This document shows, one piece after another, positions 25,082 to 34,317 of a DNA stretch of 64,000 bases. The DNA lies in the NCBI RefSeq assembly GCF_011065935.2, contig NZ_JAAMNH020000001.1:4671001-4735000 (forward strand). The letters run 5' to 3'. Source of the stretch: Clostridium estertheticum (GTDB lineage: Bacteria; Bacillota; Clostridia; Clostridiales; Clostridiaceae). The notes beneath the pieces are model-generated. The model was not told where the DNA came from, ran no database searches, and was given only the letters and a program-made list of their open reading frames with translations. The translations under genes and the position numbers were made by a program. The number at the start of each line of letters is the position of its first letter. Positions within the stretch are counted from its first letter, which is position 1.

Positions 25082-25798
25082 TTAGCTACAAAATCTATGC
25101 TTACCAATTATTTTTATAAGTGGGCGTGACCAAATCCACTTATTAGTACTTGTTTCAGGATTAAAATAGAAGACTGCCCCTCCAGAAGGATCCCACCCAT
25201 TTATTGCATCTCTTGCAGCCCTTATGGAGCTGTCTTCAATTTTCGCATTTATTTGTCCGTCTACTATGGCTGTGAATGCACCTGGTTGATAAATCACCCC
25301 TGCAATTGTAGATGGAAATCTTGCATCAGATGTTCTATTGAGAATTACTGCTCCAACAGCCACTTGGCCTTCATAAGGTTCTCCTCTAGCCTCGCCATTT
25401 ATGAGTCTAGCTATTAAATCCACATCCTTATTGTTTGTTACGTTTTGGCCAGAAGCTGTTCCACTAGAATCTGATGTACTTGGATTTATACCTATGGCCG
25501 CTAGTGTTTGGCTTCCTGCCACCCCATCTACCACAAGTCCATTGTGTGATTGAAAGGACTTAACTGAAAGGTAGGTATTATAGCCATATATTCCATCAAC
25601 ACTATTGTTATAATAGCCCCATTTTTTCAATTTAGTTTGAATTTCTATAACCTGATCGCCACGCGCCCCATATTTATAAACCTTTGCTATTGCTGCCTTA
25701 CTAGAAATATTAAAATAAGCTTCACTTGCAAAATATGCAATTAAAACAGTCATAACCACAGCGCTGCATCTTTTGAGTAAATGTTTATTAATCTTCAA
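25082..25798 (-). CDS. sleB: spore cortex-lytic enzyme SleB
   Basis: Secreted lytic transglycosylase-type enzyme that degrades spore cortex during germination. The 238-residue protein has an N-terminal signal/anchor helix (about 10-30), a PG_binding_1 domain (about 42-102, YGARGDQVIEIQTKLKKWGYYNNSVDG split around GYNTYLSVKSFQ), a Ser/Thr linker, then a hydrolase_2 domain (about 125-236, LIARLINGEARGEPYEGQVA with the catalytic glutamate, AVGAVILNRT, FYFNPET). Start TTG at 25798 has AAGGAGG 6 nt upstream. No ypeB partner is adjacent, unlike in Bacillus. Confidence 0.92.
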   Translation of the reverse strand: MKINKHLLKRCSAVVMTVLIAYFASEAYFNISSKAAIAKVYKYGARGDQVIEIQTKLKKWGYYNNSVDGIYGYNTYLSVKSFQSHNGLVVDGVAGSQTLAAIGINPSTSDSSGTASGQNVTNNKDVDLIARLINGEARGEPYEGQVAVGAVILNRTSDARFPSTIAGVIYQPGAFTAIVDGQINAKIEDSSIRAARDAINGWDPSGGAVFYFNPETSTNKWIWSRPLIKIIGKHRFCS

Positions 25799-25881
25799 AT
25801 TATTCCTCCTTAATGCTATTTATTTTCACATGTCTAATATATACTCTTTATTAACAACATTAGTTTGTGCTAAATTTCAAA

Positions 25882-25919
25882 AAAAATACACCATGCTACT
25901 TAAAGCACAGTGTATTTTT
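25882..25919 (-). terminator. terminator of the MgtE-like gene
   Basis: The hairpin AAATACAC-CA-TGCT paired with AGCA-CA-GTGTATTT, with a symmetric internal loop, runs into the stop codon. A T8 run follows on the minus strand. Confidence 0.75.
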
Positions 25920-27180
25920 ATATAATTTTTTTGAGTTTTCTTTTCCATCTAGGAGACAATAGTTCTTCAATTATATCATTCATAATTACTATTCCGCATA
26001 ATTTTTCATCTAAATCCACTACAGGAAGCGAAATTAAATCATATTTCAAGGCTACCTCAATTGCATCCTCAATGTCTTGACAATCTTTTATTTTAATAAC
26101 TTTATCATCCATAATATCTTTCAATTTCTGAATTGGAGCCGAGAGCACTAAATTCCTGAGTGAAATAAACCCTTGAAGTTTTTCATCCTCATCTACAATA
26201 TAAATATAATGTATTACTTCATCTTCAGGTTGAAGCTCCCTTAAAATTTCTATAGTTTCACTAGCTGTAATATTTACATTAAAAGATATAAAATCTTTAT
26301 TCATTATGCTTCCCACAACTTCATCTGGGTAATCCATAAGATTTCTAATCTCTTCTTCATCCTCTTTATTAAAATTCAGAAGAATTTTTTCCGCATCAAC
26401 TTCCTTCATTTCATCTAAAATATCAGCAATTTCATCATTAGGCATTTCATCTAAAATTTCTTGCGCGCGGATGTTGTTTATAGTACTTAAAATATCTGCT
26501 TGCACCTCTGGTTGTAGTTCCTCTAGGGTATCTGCTGCTAAATCTTTATCTAGGCTCTCAAAAATTTTGTTTCGTGCCTCAGTATCAAGCCCCTCTAAAA
26601 TATCCGCAAGGTCTGCAGGGTGGAGCTTAGTTAATTTTCCGTAGGGCTCCGTTAGTTTTAAGCTATCAGCTACCATTTCTAGTGATTGAACACTTTCCCA
26701 GGTTATACTATTCTCTTGAGGTTTTTTGCCCAATATATCATATAAAAATCTAATTATCCCATCTAATTTATATTTTCTTGAAGCTGCAATAATACCTGAT
26801 TCTACGGCTACAACTCTTATTTCTCCACCAATCTTATTCATGGTTAGATCATTAACTTTAACAACTTTCTTGCCATTAACATCAACTATTTGTTTATTTA
26901 ATAAATGTTTAGATAAAAGGTAAGAAAATTTCCTAGGAATTATATCTTTAACTCCCCTTACTCGTAGCACTATTCCTTTATCCTCTTTACACATATCTAT
27001 ATTTCTAAATTCATAATTATAAATTTCTCTTCCTTTTTTGATTTTATATCCTATTACTCTTGGATATCCTTGTTCAGTAGTAACATAAATATCAAACAAC
27101 TTCCCAATATTATCCTCAAATTCATCATACACATTTTGATTAAGTACTTTACTTAAAAAAAATTCAGAAACTTTTTCCAT
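25918..27180 (-). CDS. MgtE-like regulatory protein without the channel domain (PRC barrel, MgtE-N, CBS)
   Basis: A 420-residue soluble protein. A PRC-barrel-like N-terminus (about 1-75, GKLFDIYVTTEQGYPRVIGY) is followed by the MgtE N-terminal superhelical domain with repeated LE(E/G)L-type helices (about 175-270: LHPADLADILEGLD, NKIFESLDKDLAADTLEELQ). A CBS pair follows (about 280-410: SIMNKDFISFNVNITASETI, IHYIYIVDEDEKLQGFISLR, IIMNDIIEELL). The membrane channel of true MgtE Mg2+ transporters is absent. The start at 27180 is supported by GAGGAGGAATATTT; a 22-residue upstream extension is not conserved. Such truncated forms probably sense Mg2+ or adenosine nucleotides. Confidence 0.87.
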   Translation of the reverse strand: MEKVSEFFLSKVLNQNVYDEFEDNIGKLFDIYVTTEQGYPRVIGYKIKKGREIYNYEFRNIDMCKEDKGIVLRVRGVKDIIPRKFSYLLSKHLLNKQIVDVNGKKVVKVNDLTMNKIGGEIRVVAVESGIIAASRKYKLDGIIRFLYDILGKKPQENSITWESVQSLEMVADSLKLTEPYGKLTKLHPADLADILEGLDTEARNKIFESLDKDLAADTLEELQPEVQADILSTINNIRAQEILDEMPNDEIADILDEMKEVDAEKILLNFNKEDEEEIRNLMDYPDEVVGSIMNKDFISFNVNITASETIEILRELQPEDEVIHYIYIVDEDEKLQGFISLRNLVLSAPIQKLKDIMDDKVIKIKDCQDIEDAIEVALKYDLISLPVVDLDEKLCGIVIMNDIIEELLSPRWKRKLKKII

Positions 27181-27787
27181 AAATATTCCTCCTCTTTTGC
27201 AGAGAAATATTAAAATATAATTAATAACCCATTGATTTTTAATCACAATTAAAACTATATTAATTTCTAATACAACAATTCCCCTGCATATTAATATTAA
27301 ATTTTAGAATTAATTTTGACCTTCTAATCCGAGGGCCATTTTCCATTTAGTTTCACCACCTATAAAATTTATACTTCATATTAGTATATTTTTAAATATT
27401 AATTTGTGTACAAAAAAATATTCTATCACTATATAATTATATTATAAATACTTCAAAATGCAACTATAAAAGAGAAATTCAATTAAAATTGTCCATTACA
27501 CTATTTTAAATAGTCCTAGTAAGTTTTATATCAATATTTCTCATTATTACTTAAAAATACATATAATATTTTCGTTTTTTATAACTTTGTAACAACACTA
27601 TAATATTTATAAGCTTTTATAGTTCATATTTTTGACTTGTTATGTTAATATCATTATGTGCATAAAAATAAATAACAAGTCAAGAATACGCTTATTTATT
27701 CCAGTGTGACTTAAATACAGTTAACAGAAAAAAAAAGAACTAAGGTTCAACGTACTTTAGTTCAACTAATCTGTCTTGGAGGATTAT
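27181..27787. other. divergent intergenic region upstream of the MgtE-like and YgiQ genes
   Basis: About 600 bp with no gene. It is very AT-rich and must hold both divergent promoters. A short inverted repeat, GAACTAA/TTAGTTC, lies at 27737-27763 just before the YgiQ ribosome binding site. At 27661-27705 there is a sequence related to repeat family 3 (ATAAAAATAAATAACAAGTC). No riboswitch was recognised. Confidence 0.4.
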
Positions 27788-29641
27788 ATGGAAGTAAACA
27801 AACAATTTTTACCTATTAGTATGGCTGATTTAAAAGAAAGAAATATATCTCAATTAGATTTTATAATAATTACAGGGGATGCATATATAGATCATCCCTC
27901 CTTTGGGACTGCTATAATCGGAAGAACCTTAGAACATCAAGGCTTTACTGTAGGTATCATAGCCCAACCTAATTGGGAAAGCGTTGATGATTTCAGAAAG
28001 CTTGGAAAGCCTAAATACGGATTTCTTATAAATTCTGGTAATATAGATTCTATGGTTAATCATTATACTACTTCAAAGAAAAAAAGACGTACAGATCTTT
28101 ATTCTCCAGGTGGCGAAATGGGGCATAGACCTGATAGAGCAGTTATTGTGTATTGTAATAGAGCTCGCGAGGCCTTTAAAAATGTTCCAATTATAATTGG
28201 TGGTATAGAAGCAAGTCTTAGACGATTTGCCCATTATGATTATTGGGATAATAAGGTGAGGCGAAGTCTCTTAATTGATGCTAAAGCAGATTTACTAATC
28301 TATGGTATGGGCGAAAAAACTGTAGTTGAAATTGCTAATCTTTTCAAGTATGGCATGACCATAGATAAGATGACTTCTATAAGAGGAACTATTTATGCTT
28401 CAAAAGAAATTGGAGAACTTAAAGATTTCATAGAAGTACCATCTTTTGAAGCTGTAAGTGTTGATAAAGACACTTATGCAGAAAGCTATAAATTACAATC
28501 ATTGGAACAGGATGATATAAGAGGAAAAATTGTAGTACAAAAACATAATGATAGATACGTGGTACAAAACCCTCCTCAAATTTCACTAACTCAAAATGAA
28601 ATGGACATAACTTATGATTTGCCATATACGAGAACATATCACCCTATATATGAAGCTAAAGGTGGTATTCCTGCAATAACTGAAGTTGAGTTTTCTATAA
28701 CAAGTCATAGAGGTTGTTTTGGTAGCTGTTCATTTTGTGCACTAACCTTTCATCAAGGTAGAGTTATTCAAAATAGAAGCCAAAAATCCATTATAGAGGA
28801 AGCGAAGCTTTTAACAACCTTAAAGAATTTCAAAGGTTACATTCACGATATTGGCGGCCCAACAGCAAATTTTAGGCATAGAGCCTGCAAAATTCAAGAA
28901 AAAGTAGGTGTATGCAGAGATAGACAATGCATGTATCCAACTCCTTGTAAAAATCTTATTATTGATCACACTGAATATTTAGATTTATTAAGAAAGGTTA
29001 GAATTCTTCCAAATATTAAAAAAGTTTTTATTCGTTCTGGAATAAGATATGATTATTTGATTTTTGATAAAAACACTAAGTTTTTTGAAGAATTGTGCGA
29101 ACATCATATTAGTGGGCAATTAAAAGTAGCTCCTGAACACATTAGTGACAAGGTGCTAGATCAAATGGGCAAATCCAAAAAGGAAGTTTATGATCGTTTT
29201 GTAAAAAAATATTTTGAAATAGATAAAAAATTAGAAAAAAATCAATTTTTGGTTCCCTATCTTATGTCAAGCCACCCTGGCTCTGACCTTTCGGAATCAA
29301 TTAAATTATCAGAATATATAAAAGAAATGGGCTACACTCCAGAACAGGTTCAAGACTTTTATCCAACACCAGGTAGTTTATCTACTACAATATATTACAC
29401 TGGAATTAACCCTTTTACCAAAGAGAAGGTTTATGTTCCAAATGATCAAAAGGAAAAAAATATGCAAAGAGCCCTGCTTCAATTTAAAAATCCAGAAAAC
29501 TATAACCTTGTAAAAGAAGCTCTAATAAAAGCTCATAGAGAAGATTTAATTGGCTTTGAAAAAAAATCCTTGATACCACCAAGACCTTTAAAAGCAAACA
29601 CTAATACCAAATTTTCAAGGAATAAAAAGTCTATAAAGTAA
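27788..29641 (+). CDS. YgiQ family radical SAM protein
   Basis: Large radical S-adenosylmethionine protein (617 residues) of the YgiQ/UPF0313 family, whose reaction is not established. The 4Fe-4S motif CxxxCxxC is clear in SHRGCFGSCSFCALTF near residue 305. The N-terminal region ITGDAYIDHPSFGTAIIGR and the C-terminal YPTPGSLSTTIYYTGINPFT with DUF3362 features are family hallmarks. A second cysteine group CRDRQCMYPTPC occurs near 385. The ATG at 27788 follows TTGGAGG with 5-nt spacing; an upstream in-frame TTG overlaps that site. It is followed by a strong terminator. Confidence 0.93.
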   Translation: MEVNKQFLPISMADLKERNISQLDFIIITGDAYIDHPSFGTAIIGRTLEHQGFTVGIIAQPNWESVDDFRKLGKPKYGFLINSGNIDSMVNHYTTSKKKRRTDLYSPGGEMGHRPDRAVIVYCNRAREAFKNVPIIIGGIEASLRRFAHYDYWDNKVRRSLLIDAKADLLIYGMGEKTVVEIANLFKYGMTIDKMTSIRGTIYASKEIGELKDFIEVPSFEAVSVDKDTYAESYKLQSLEQDDIRGKIVVQKHNDRYVVQNPPQISLTQNEMDITYDLPYTRTYHPIYEAKGGIPAITEVEFSITSHRGCFGSCSFCALTFHQGRVIQNRSQKSIIEEAKLLTTLKNFKGYIHDIGGPTANFRHRACKIQEKVGVCRDRQCMYPTPCKNLIIDHTEYLDLLRKVRILPNIKKVFIRSGIRYDYLIFDKNTKFFEELCEHHISGQLKVAPEHISDKVLDQMGKSKKEVYDRFVKKYFEIDKKLEKNQFLVPYLMSSHPGSDLSESIKLSEYIKEMGYTPEQVQDFYPTPGSLSTTIYYTGINPFTKEKVYVPNDQKEKNMQRALLQFKNPENYNLVKEALIKAHREDLIGFEKKSLIPPRPLKANTNTKFSRNKKSIK

Positions 29642-29689
29642 AAAAAGCATATATGGCTAAAGATTTATTCAGCCATATATGCTTTTTTT
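29642..29689 (+). terminator. terminator of the YgiQ gene
   Basis: A 17-bp stem, AAAAAGCATATATGGCT with its exact complement, and a 12-nt loop, ending in TTTTTTTATAT. A-tracts on the left make it usable also for the convergent gene on the minus strand. Confidence 0.88.
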
Positions 29690-29705
29690 ATATAATAAAT
29701 GAATT

Positions 29706-30341
29706 TTACCTTTTAAACTTTATTAAACCATAATCTATAGTTATTATCCAAAAAATATCACCTAGCAATATCATTGGGAAATCAGGATTTATGGAAGTTA
29801 GAAGCACTGATAATAATGTAATACTAGAGGCTATTACTATTAACAGAGCCCCCAATTTGCTTGAATAAATTTTATTATATAACTTTATACCTTTAATGAG
29901 AAAAATCGAATTTATTATAAGCATCACAATATAACAATAAACTTCTAGTTGTAATTCTATAGTATATCCACAGTTATTTGATATATTAATGTTTGCAGGG
30001 GATTTATATATAACTATGAAGTAGGCTATACATATCATTGCGCATATAAATAAAATCTTTTTAAGTTTTATTTTATTATTCCTAGAAAAAATAAAAATCG
30101 ATAGGAAGCCACATATAGGTATGCACAATAAGTTTGCATATACCAAAGGTTTTAATAAATACAAATAGTTTTGATTTTTAATAGTAAAAAGGATTATCAA
30201 AGCTATATATCTAAATGTCATTAAACTCAAAGCCATAGCACTTATTATCTTGATTTTTTTAGGTGCATAAGTCAAACTAGAAATTATACCTCCGTATAAT
30301 AAAAGAACCATTACTAACAGCAGTAAAAAATATATATTCAT
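29706..30341 (-). CDS. membrane protein of unknown function
   Basis: A 211-residue protein with six or seven hydrophobic stretches spread over its length (about 4-22, 33-52, 62-84, 93-110, 130-150, 163-182, 186-205), so almost wholly membrane embedded. No charged catalytic motif or known domain was recognised; the loop around 113-127 (KSPANINISNNCGYTIEL) is the main hydrophilic segment. The start ATG at 30341 follows TTAGGGAGAG. It lies downstream of a lipid kinase gene on the same strand with a 120-bp gap. Function unknown. Confidence 0.75.
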   Translation of the reverse strand: MNIYFLLLLVMVLLLYGGIISSLTYAPKKIKIISAMALSLMTFRYIALIILFTIKNQNYLYLLKPLVYANLLCIPICGFLSIFIFSRNNKIKLKKILFICAMICIAYFIVIYKSPANINISNNCGYTIELQLEVYCYIVMLIINSIFLIKGIKLYNKIYSSKLGALLIVIASSITLLSVLLTSINPDFPMILLGDIFWIITIDYGLIKFKR

Positions 30342-30461
30342 ATACTCTCCCTAAAATTGCTACTGTTAATATTTATTAATTTTTCTTTAAAAATATGCAA
30401 GTCACATAAAATTAAATAATAAGGTGATATTCTTGTTAATTGTTTTTTTGTGCCAAATTAA

Positions 30462-31346
30462 TTATATTTTAGCTCCTAATATGGATATCCCACCTTTTAC
30501 ACATTCTATAAGGAGTGGAAAATCTGGTCCTCTTTCCCCATCTATATCTGTGACAATATCTTCGAAGCATTCTATTTCTAATTTTTTCGTTTTAAAATAA
30601 ATAATGCCATCTACATTTTCTAAATGCTCACTTCGAAGCATTTTAATAAAAACATTTAAGATATTTTTCAACATTCCAGCCTTTATTATAATTACATCTA
30701 AAAGTCCGTCGTCCACTTTAGCCTTATATGCAAATTTTAAATTTCCTGCTGTTTGTCCATTAAATACCAACATTAGATACATATCTCCATCAAAAGAAAC
30801 TTCATGTGAATGAACCTTTATTTTCAACTTTCTAAAATTAGGTAACTGCTCTAAACCTTTTACATAGTATGCAAGTTTTCCTATAGTGTTTTTTAAGTTC
30901 ATATCCATTTTTTGTGATATATCTGTAAATAATCCTGTACTTGCTACATTTAGAAAATATTTATCATTTATCTTTCCTATATCTATCTTTTTTTCTTTGC
31001 TTTTTAATATTTGATTACAGGCTTCTTCAACATCTTGTGGCATTCCTAAATAATTAGCAAAATCATTTGCAGTACCTGAGGGAAGAATCGCTATAGGCAA
31101 ATCAATATTCCTTTTTTTCATCTCATTTACTACATTATCTACAGTCCCATCTCCACCTGCTATTAAAACATATCTGTAGCTTTTATCTATATCAAAAAAA
31201 GCGTTTGATATAGGGTTTTCATAACACATTCTATGTGGAACTATTATATGATTATATTTTTGATGAATCATTATCACCCTATCTAAATCTGATGCTATGG
31301 TGTTTTCTCCAGAAAATGGATTATATATAAATTTTACCTTATGCAT
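30462..31346 (-). CDS. diacylglycerol kinase family lipid kinase (YegS/DagK-like)
   Basis: Soluble lipid kinase of 294 residues that phosphorylates diacylglycerol or a related lipid at the membrane surface. The nucleotide-binding loop VLIAGGDGTVDNVVNEM (GGDGT) and PIAILPSGTANDFANYLGMP are the family signatures. The C-terminal beta domain contains DGDMYLMLVFNG, KAKVDDGLLDVIII and the conserved DGERGPDFPLLIEC. Length matches DagK/YegS proteins. The start follows AGGAGAGAATGCA. The lipid substrate cannot be told from the sequence. Confidence 0.9.
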   Translation of the reverse strand: MHKVKFIYNPFSGENTIASDLDRVIMIHQKYNHIIVPHRMCYENPISNAFFDIDKSYRYVLIAGGDGTVDNVVNEMKKRNIDLPIAILPSGTANDFANYLGMPQDVEEACNQILKSKEKKIDIGKINDKYFLNVASTGLFTDISQKMDMNLKNTIGKLAYYVKGLEQLPNFRKLKIKVHSHEVSFDGDMYLMLVFNGQTAGNLKFAYKAKVDDGLLDVIIIKAGMLKNILNVFIKMLRSEHLENVDGIIYFKTKKLEIECFEDIVTDIDGERGPDFPLLIECVKGGISILGAKI

Positions 31347-31412
31347 TGCATTCTCTCCTATTTGCCCTTAATTTTAGTAATATATTCGTATATTATAACT
31401 CTTTAAATATAA

Positions 31413-31437
31413 ATCCACAAGATTCACATTTTCCTGT
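31413..31437 (-). terminator. stem-loop after the CBS protein gene
   Basis: ATCCACA (31413-31419) pairs with TGTGGAC around a 10-15 nt loop. On the minus strand it is followed by TTTATATTTAAAG. It lies 20 bp past the CBS gene stop. Confidence 0.5.
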
Positions 31438-31457
31438 GGACTTTTATTTAGAAATTT

Positions 31458-31886
31458 TTAAATATTGGGTGTGCAAGGAATAGAAATCTCACTTAATGCC
31501 CCTGACGCCTCTTGCCTAAGATTGGGATCTATTGCTAAATCTCCAAGGGATACCATTCCAACCAATTCATTGTTGTTTATTATTGGTAATCTCCTTATTT
31601 GCCTTTCGCTCATAATCCTAGCTGCATCATCCACATTTAAATTTTCATCACCTACCACTGGATTTGAGGTCATAATTTCTCTAACCTTTTGCATTTTCAA
31701 GTCTTTACCTTCAGCAACACATCTAAGTATTATATCCCTATCCGTTACAATTCCAACTATTTTCTCATTTGTAATTACAGGGATAGATCCTATATCATGT
31801 TCCTTCATAAGTCCTGCTGCATGCTCAACTGTATCATCTACGGATAAACTTATAACGTCTTTAGTCATTATCTCAGAAATTTTCAT
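31458..31886 (-). CDS. CBS-pair domain protein
   Basis: A 142-residue protein consisting almost only of two CBS motifs: KISEIMTKDVISLSVDDTVE with GSIPVITNEKIVGIVTDRDI, and KVREIMTSNPVVGDENLNVD with RRLPIINNNELVGMVSLGDL. Stand-alone CBS pairs bind adenine nucleotides and act as energy or redox sensors, in some bacteria on RNA polymerase or transport proteins. The tail ends in PCTPNI. The start follows AAGGAGGAGTATTAA. The partner is unknown. An antisense open frame of similar length is a shadow. Confidence 0.9.
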   Translation of the reverse strand: MKISEIMTKDVISLSVDDTVEHAAGLMKEHDIGSIPVITNEKIVGIVTDRDIILRCVAEGKDLKMQKVREIMTSNPVVGDENLNVDDAARIMSERQIRRLPIINNNELVGMVSLGDLAIDPNLRQEASGALSEISIPCTPNI

Positions 31887-32224
31887 TTAATACTCCTCCT
31901 TATTAGATTTTTTAAGAAATACAAAAATTATTATTCACTTTATTTTAACCATAAAGAAAAATTAATATTATTATTTTTTATTCTCCGTAATAATATTTTA
32001 TATAATAATTTTTAATTTTATAGAATAGTTTTTAATGTACTATTATTTTTTTAATGTATATAATATTTTTTTATTGTATATAATACTTTCGATAAAATAT
32101 ATGCTTTACATACTTAAATATTGTTAATAAATGATGTATACTTAAAAAGACGATTTTTATAAAATATATATTAATATAAAATTTAGATTTATAGTTCAAT
32201 TTTACTATTTAGGAGTGATGCACA
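31887..32224. other. AT-rich gap with 20-bp tandem repeats
   Basis: About 340 bp between divergent genes, almost entirely A and T. At 32046-32085 two 20-bp units (TTTTTTTAATGTATATAATA) differ at a single base. A degenerate third unit precedes them near 32026. Repeated TATAAT-like boxes make promoter assignment ambiguous. No gene or structured RNA was seen. Confidence 0.55.
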
Positions 32225-32737
32225 GTGAAGAAAAATTCTATCCCAAATATTTTAACCTTTGGGAATTTAATTTTTGGTTTATTATCCCTACTTATGACTT
32301 TTCAAGCTAATTACAAGTTATCAGTAATTTTCATACTACTCGCTGGCCTTATGGATAGATACGATGGCCAAGTAGCACGTTTATTAAAAGTATCTAGCGA
32401 ACTTGGAAAAGAATTAGATTCATTAGCAGATCTAGTATCTTTCGGCGTTGCGCCTTCATTACTTATATTTAATTTATATAATTTCATATCACTTGGCTAT
32501 TTGGGATATATCTGCTTTTTAGTTTTTCCTGTAGCAGGTGCATATAGACTAGCACGATATAACAGTTCTAAATTTGATAATGTTTATACAGGAATACCTA
32601 TTACCGCGGCTGGTATGCTTGTAGCACTGTATGCACTATTAAATTTAAATTCTCCTAATAATTTTCCACTTACTATTATTATAATGTTTATCCTGTCTTA
32701 TCTTATGATAAGTAAATTTCAAATAAAGAAAGTGTGA
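32225..32737 (+). CDS. pssA: CDP-diacylglycerol--serine O-phosphatidyltransferase
   Basis: Integral membrane enzyme that makes phosphatidylserine from CDP-diacylglycerol and L-serine, the first step to phosphatidylethanolamine. The 170-residue protein has the CDP-alcohol phosphotransferase signature (DG..AR, G...D...D) in DRYDGQVARLLKVSSELGKE and LDSLADLVSFGVAPS, plus about five membrane segments. Short length is usual for the Bacillus/Clostridium type. The start is a GTG at 32225, with AGGAGTG 8 nt upstream; the nearby ATG is out of frame. No psd gene follows in the window. Confidence 0.9.
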   Translation: MKKNSIPNILTFGNLIFGLLSLLMTFQANYKLSVIFILLAGLMDRYDGQVARLLKVSSELGKELDSLADLVSFGVAPSLLIFNLYNFISLGYLGYICFLVFPVAGAYRLARYNSSKFDNVYTGIPITAAGMLVALYALLNLNSPNNFPLTIIIMFILSYLMISKFQIKKV

Positions 32738-32753
32738 GAAAATTTCCCACACT
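32729..32753. terminator. bidirectional terminator after pssA
   Basis: A stem of about 12 bp, AAAGTGTGaGAAA with TTTCcCACACTTT and a tiny AT loop, followed by T8 on the plus strand. On the minus strand TTTCTTTATTTG follows, so it can also end the convergent small gene. Confidence 0.85.
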
Positions 32754-32759
32754 TTTTTT

Positions 32760-33089
32760 TTAATCTTTTAGTTTTAAATCCTCGTCAATCTCTGTTTCTA
32801 TATACTCTATTTGAATCTTGCATTTCATAACTTCAGTTTTCATTGAGCAGTAAGACATATAGCTATAACTGGCATTATCTAGTACCTTTATTGTTTCGTC
32901 GATAATGTCACCCAAATCATCAGCTCTTTTAAGCGCATCCTTAACCTCACTTTTTTTAGATAGTGCAATTTTATTTAATTCTTCTGCTCCACCTATTAAT
33001 TGCCGATAAGAACTAACTAGTTTAATTAAAATATCTGCTAAATTATTTATATCGTTATAATAATTTTGAATTACTCTTCTATGCGCCAA
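32760..33089 (-). CDS. small helical protein of unknown function
   Basis: A 109-residue, strongly alpha-helical and charged protein with heptad-like spacing of hydrophobics (NNLADILIKLVSSYRQL, KSEVKDALKRADDLGDIIDE, KCKIQIEYIETEIDEDLKL). No membrane segment, signal peptide or catalytic motif is visible. The start codon is TTG at 33089, with AAAGGTG 6 nt upstream. It is convergent with pssA and shares its terminator. The upstream neighbour on the same strand is the cation exchanger, about 120 bp away. No function can be assigned. Confidence 0.7.
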   Translation of the reverse strand: MAHRRVIQNYYNDINNLADILIKLVSSYRQLIGGAEELNKIALSKKSEVKDALKRADDLGDIIDETIKVLDNASYSYMSYCSMKTEVMKCKIQIEYIETEIDEDLKLKD

Positions 33090-33152
33090 ATAATCACCTT
33101 TTAGTTTTGATATTCATTAATTATATTATTATAAAAATTAAATTATGCACGG

Positions 33153-33210
33153 ACACATGAAAATAAATAACACGTCAAAGAGGTCACCAGCATATTTAAA
33201 TGAATGCGCC
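33153..33210. repeat. short repeat family 3, copy at the 3' end of the cation exchanger gene
   Basis: Shares the pattern ATGAAA..AAT.ACA.GTCAAAGA, then AGCAT.TTTA..TGAATG..CC, with 45744-45801. Weaker relatives are at 27661-27705 and 50761-50783. It reaches the stop codon of the exchanger gene. No coding sense and no known family. Confidence 0.5.
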
Positions 33211-34298
33211 TATACAATATAATAATATGCTAAAGTAATTATGATATAGGAAGTAATTAAAATGCTTCCTTCTAGCCAATAAGTTTTTCCATCCTGAAAC
33301 ACTAAATAAGACATTCCTACTGCTATACCACACATTATTATGTGAAAAACCGGAAATAAAAGCGTCATACTTAGACCCATAAAGCAAGAAAATATTACAA
33401 GCACAGGGGTAACAAAAAGTGAAATTTGGATACTTGACCCTATAGCTGTTTCTAAGCTCATATCTACTTTGTTTTTCATTGCACTCATTATAGTAGAAAC
33501 ATTTTCGCCTATATTACCAAGAAATGGAATTAAGATGATACCTATGAATTCCTGGGATATATTATAGTTTTTTATAAAATCTCTAATATTATAAATCAAC
33601 TTATCACTTATAAAATAGAGTAATACAGATATACAAATTAAGGTTATTGTGCTTTCTAAAACTTTTTTATTTATTGCAATTTTTTTCTTTCTTAAAATTA
33701 CTTTTTTGTCTTTTATAGTATTTTTTTCTTCTTCATTATCCTCACTAACAACAAATAAATTGTTATGTGTATACAATGAGAATACTAGCCCTAAGATATA
33801 GATACCTATGAGTAAAAAAGCAACTTTCACACTTATGGATATAAGTACCGAATTCATAACTACAGAGTATCTATTTAATGTTGCTATAACTACCATAGAA
33901 GACATTGCTAGCAGTAACATATTGAAGTTTGTTCTTGCTATTATACTATTGAAATTTTGCTGCCTGTACTTAAATCCTCCGAATACTACTGCAATTCCTA
34001 GACCTAAAAGCATATTATTTATAATTGACCCAATTAAGGAAGCTTGAACCAAAGGTATCATACCATACTTTATTGACCATATCCCCATCATAAGCTCTGG
34101 GACATTACCCACTGTAGCGGCGAGTAGCCCTCCCTTTTTTTGTCCTATATAATCTGATATTCTAGTTGTTTGATCTCCTAGTAAAATAGCTAATGGAACT
34201 ATGGCTAAGGAATATATTATTGTATTTACTAAACTTGATGAAGTGCTCATAAACATTAAGGCTATTACAACAATTATAAAAATGTAGGTTTTTTTCAT
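33210..34298 (-). CDS. calcium/proton exchanger of the CAX family
   Basis: Membrane antiporter expected to export Ca2+ in exchange for protons. The 362-residue protein has about ten membrane helices arranged in two halves. Each half carries the acidic alpha-repeat: GGLLAATVGNVPELMMGIWS (about 56-75), and FLGNIGENVSTIMSAMKNKV (about 257-276), where Glu residues form the ion site. An acidic loop, VVSEDNEEEKNTIKDKK, lies between them. It is the third gene after rubrerythrin and a Tyr-rich small protein, with only 20 bp to the latter, so likely co-transcribed. The ribosome binding site is weak. Confidence 0.9.
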   Translation of the reverse strand: MKKTYIFIIVVIALMFMSTSSSLVNTIIYSLAIVPLAILLGDQTTRISDYIGQKKGGLLAATVGNVPELMMGIWSIKYGMIPLVQASLIGSIINNMLLGLGIAVVFGGFKYRQQNFNSIIARTNFNMLLLAMSSMVVIATLNRYSVVMNSVLISISVKVAFLLIGIYILGLVFSLYTHNNLFVVSEDNEEEKNTIKDKKVILRKKKIAINKKVLESTITLICISVLLYFISDKLIYNIRDFIKNYNISQEFIGIILIPFLGNIGENVSTIMSAMKNKVDMSLETAIGSSIQISLFVTPVLVIFSCFMGLSMTLLFPVFHIIMCGIAVGMSYLVFQDGKTYWLEGSILITSYIIITLAYYYIV

Positions 34299-34317
34299 TC
34301 AAGACACCAAGCTATCA

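Noticed and set aside
25918..27180. Magnesium transporter MgtE
   Set aside because: The C-terminal membrane channel is missing; only regulatory domains remain.
31465..31890. 141-residue open frame antisense to the CBS protein
   Set aside because: A shadow of the conserved CBS gene with no ribosome site; the CBS motifs are on the minus strand.
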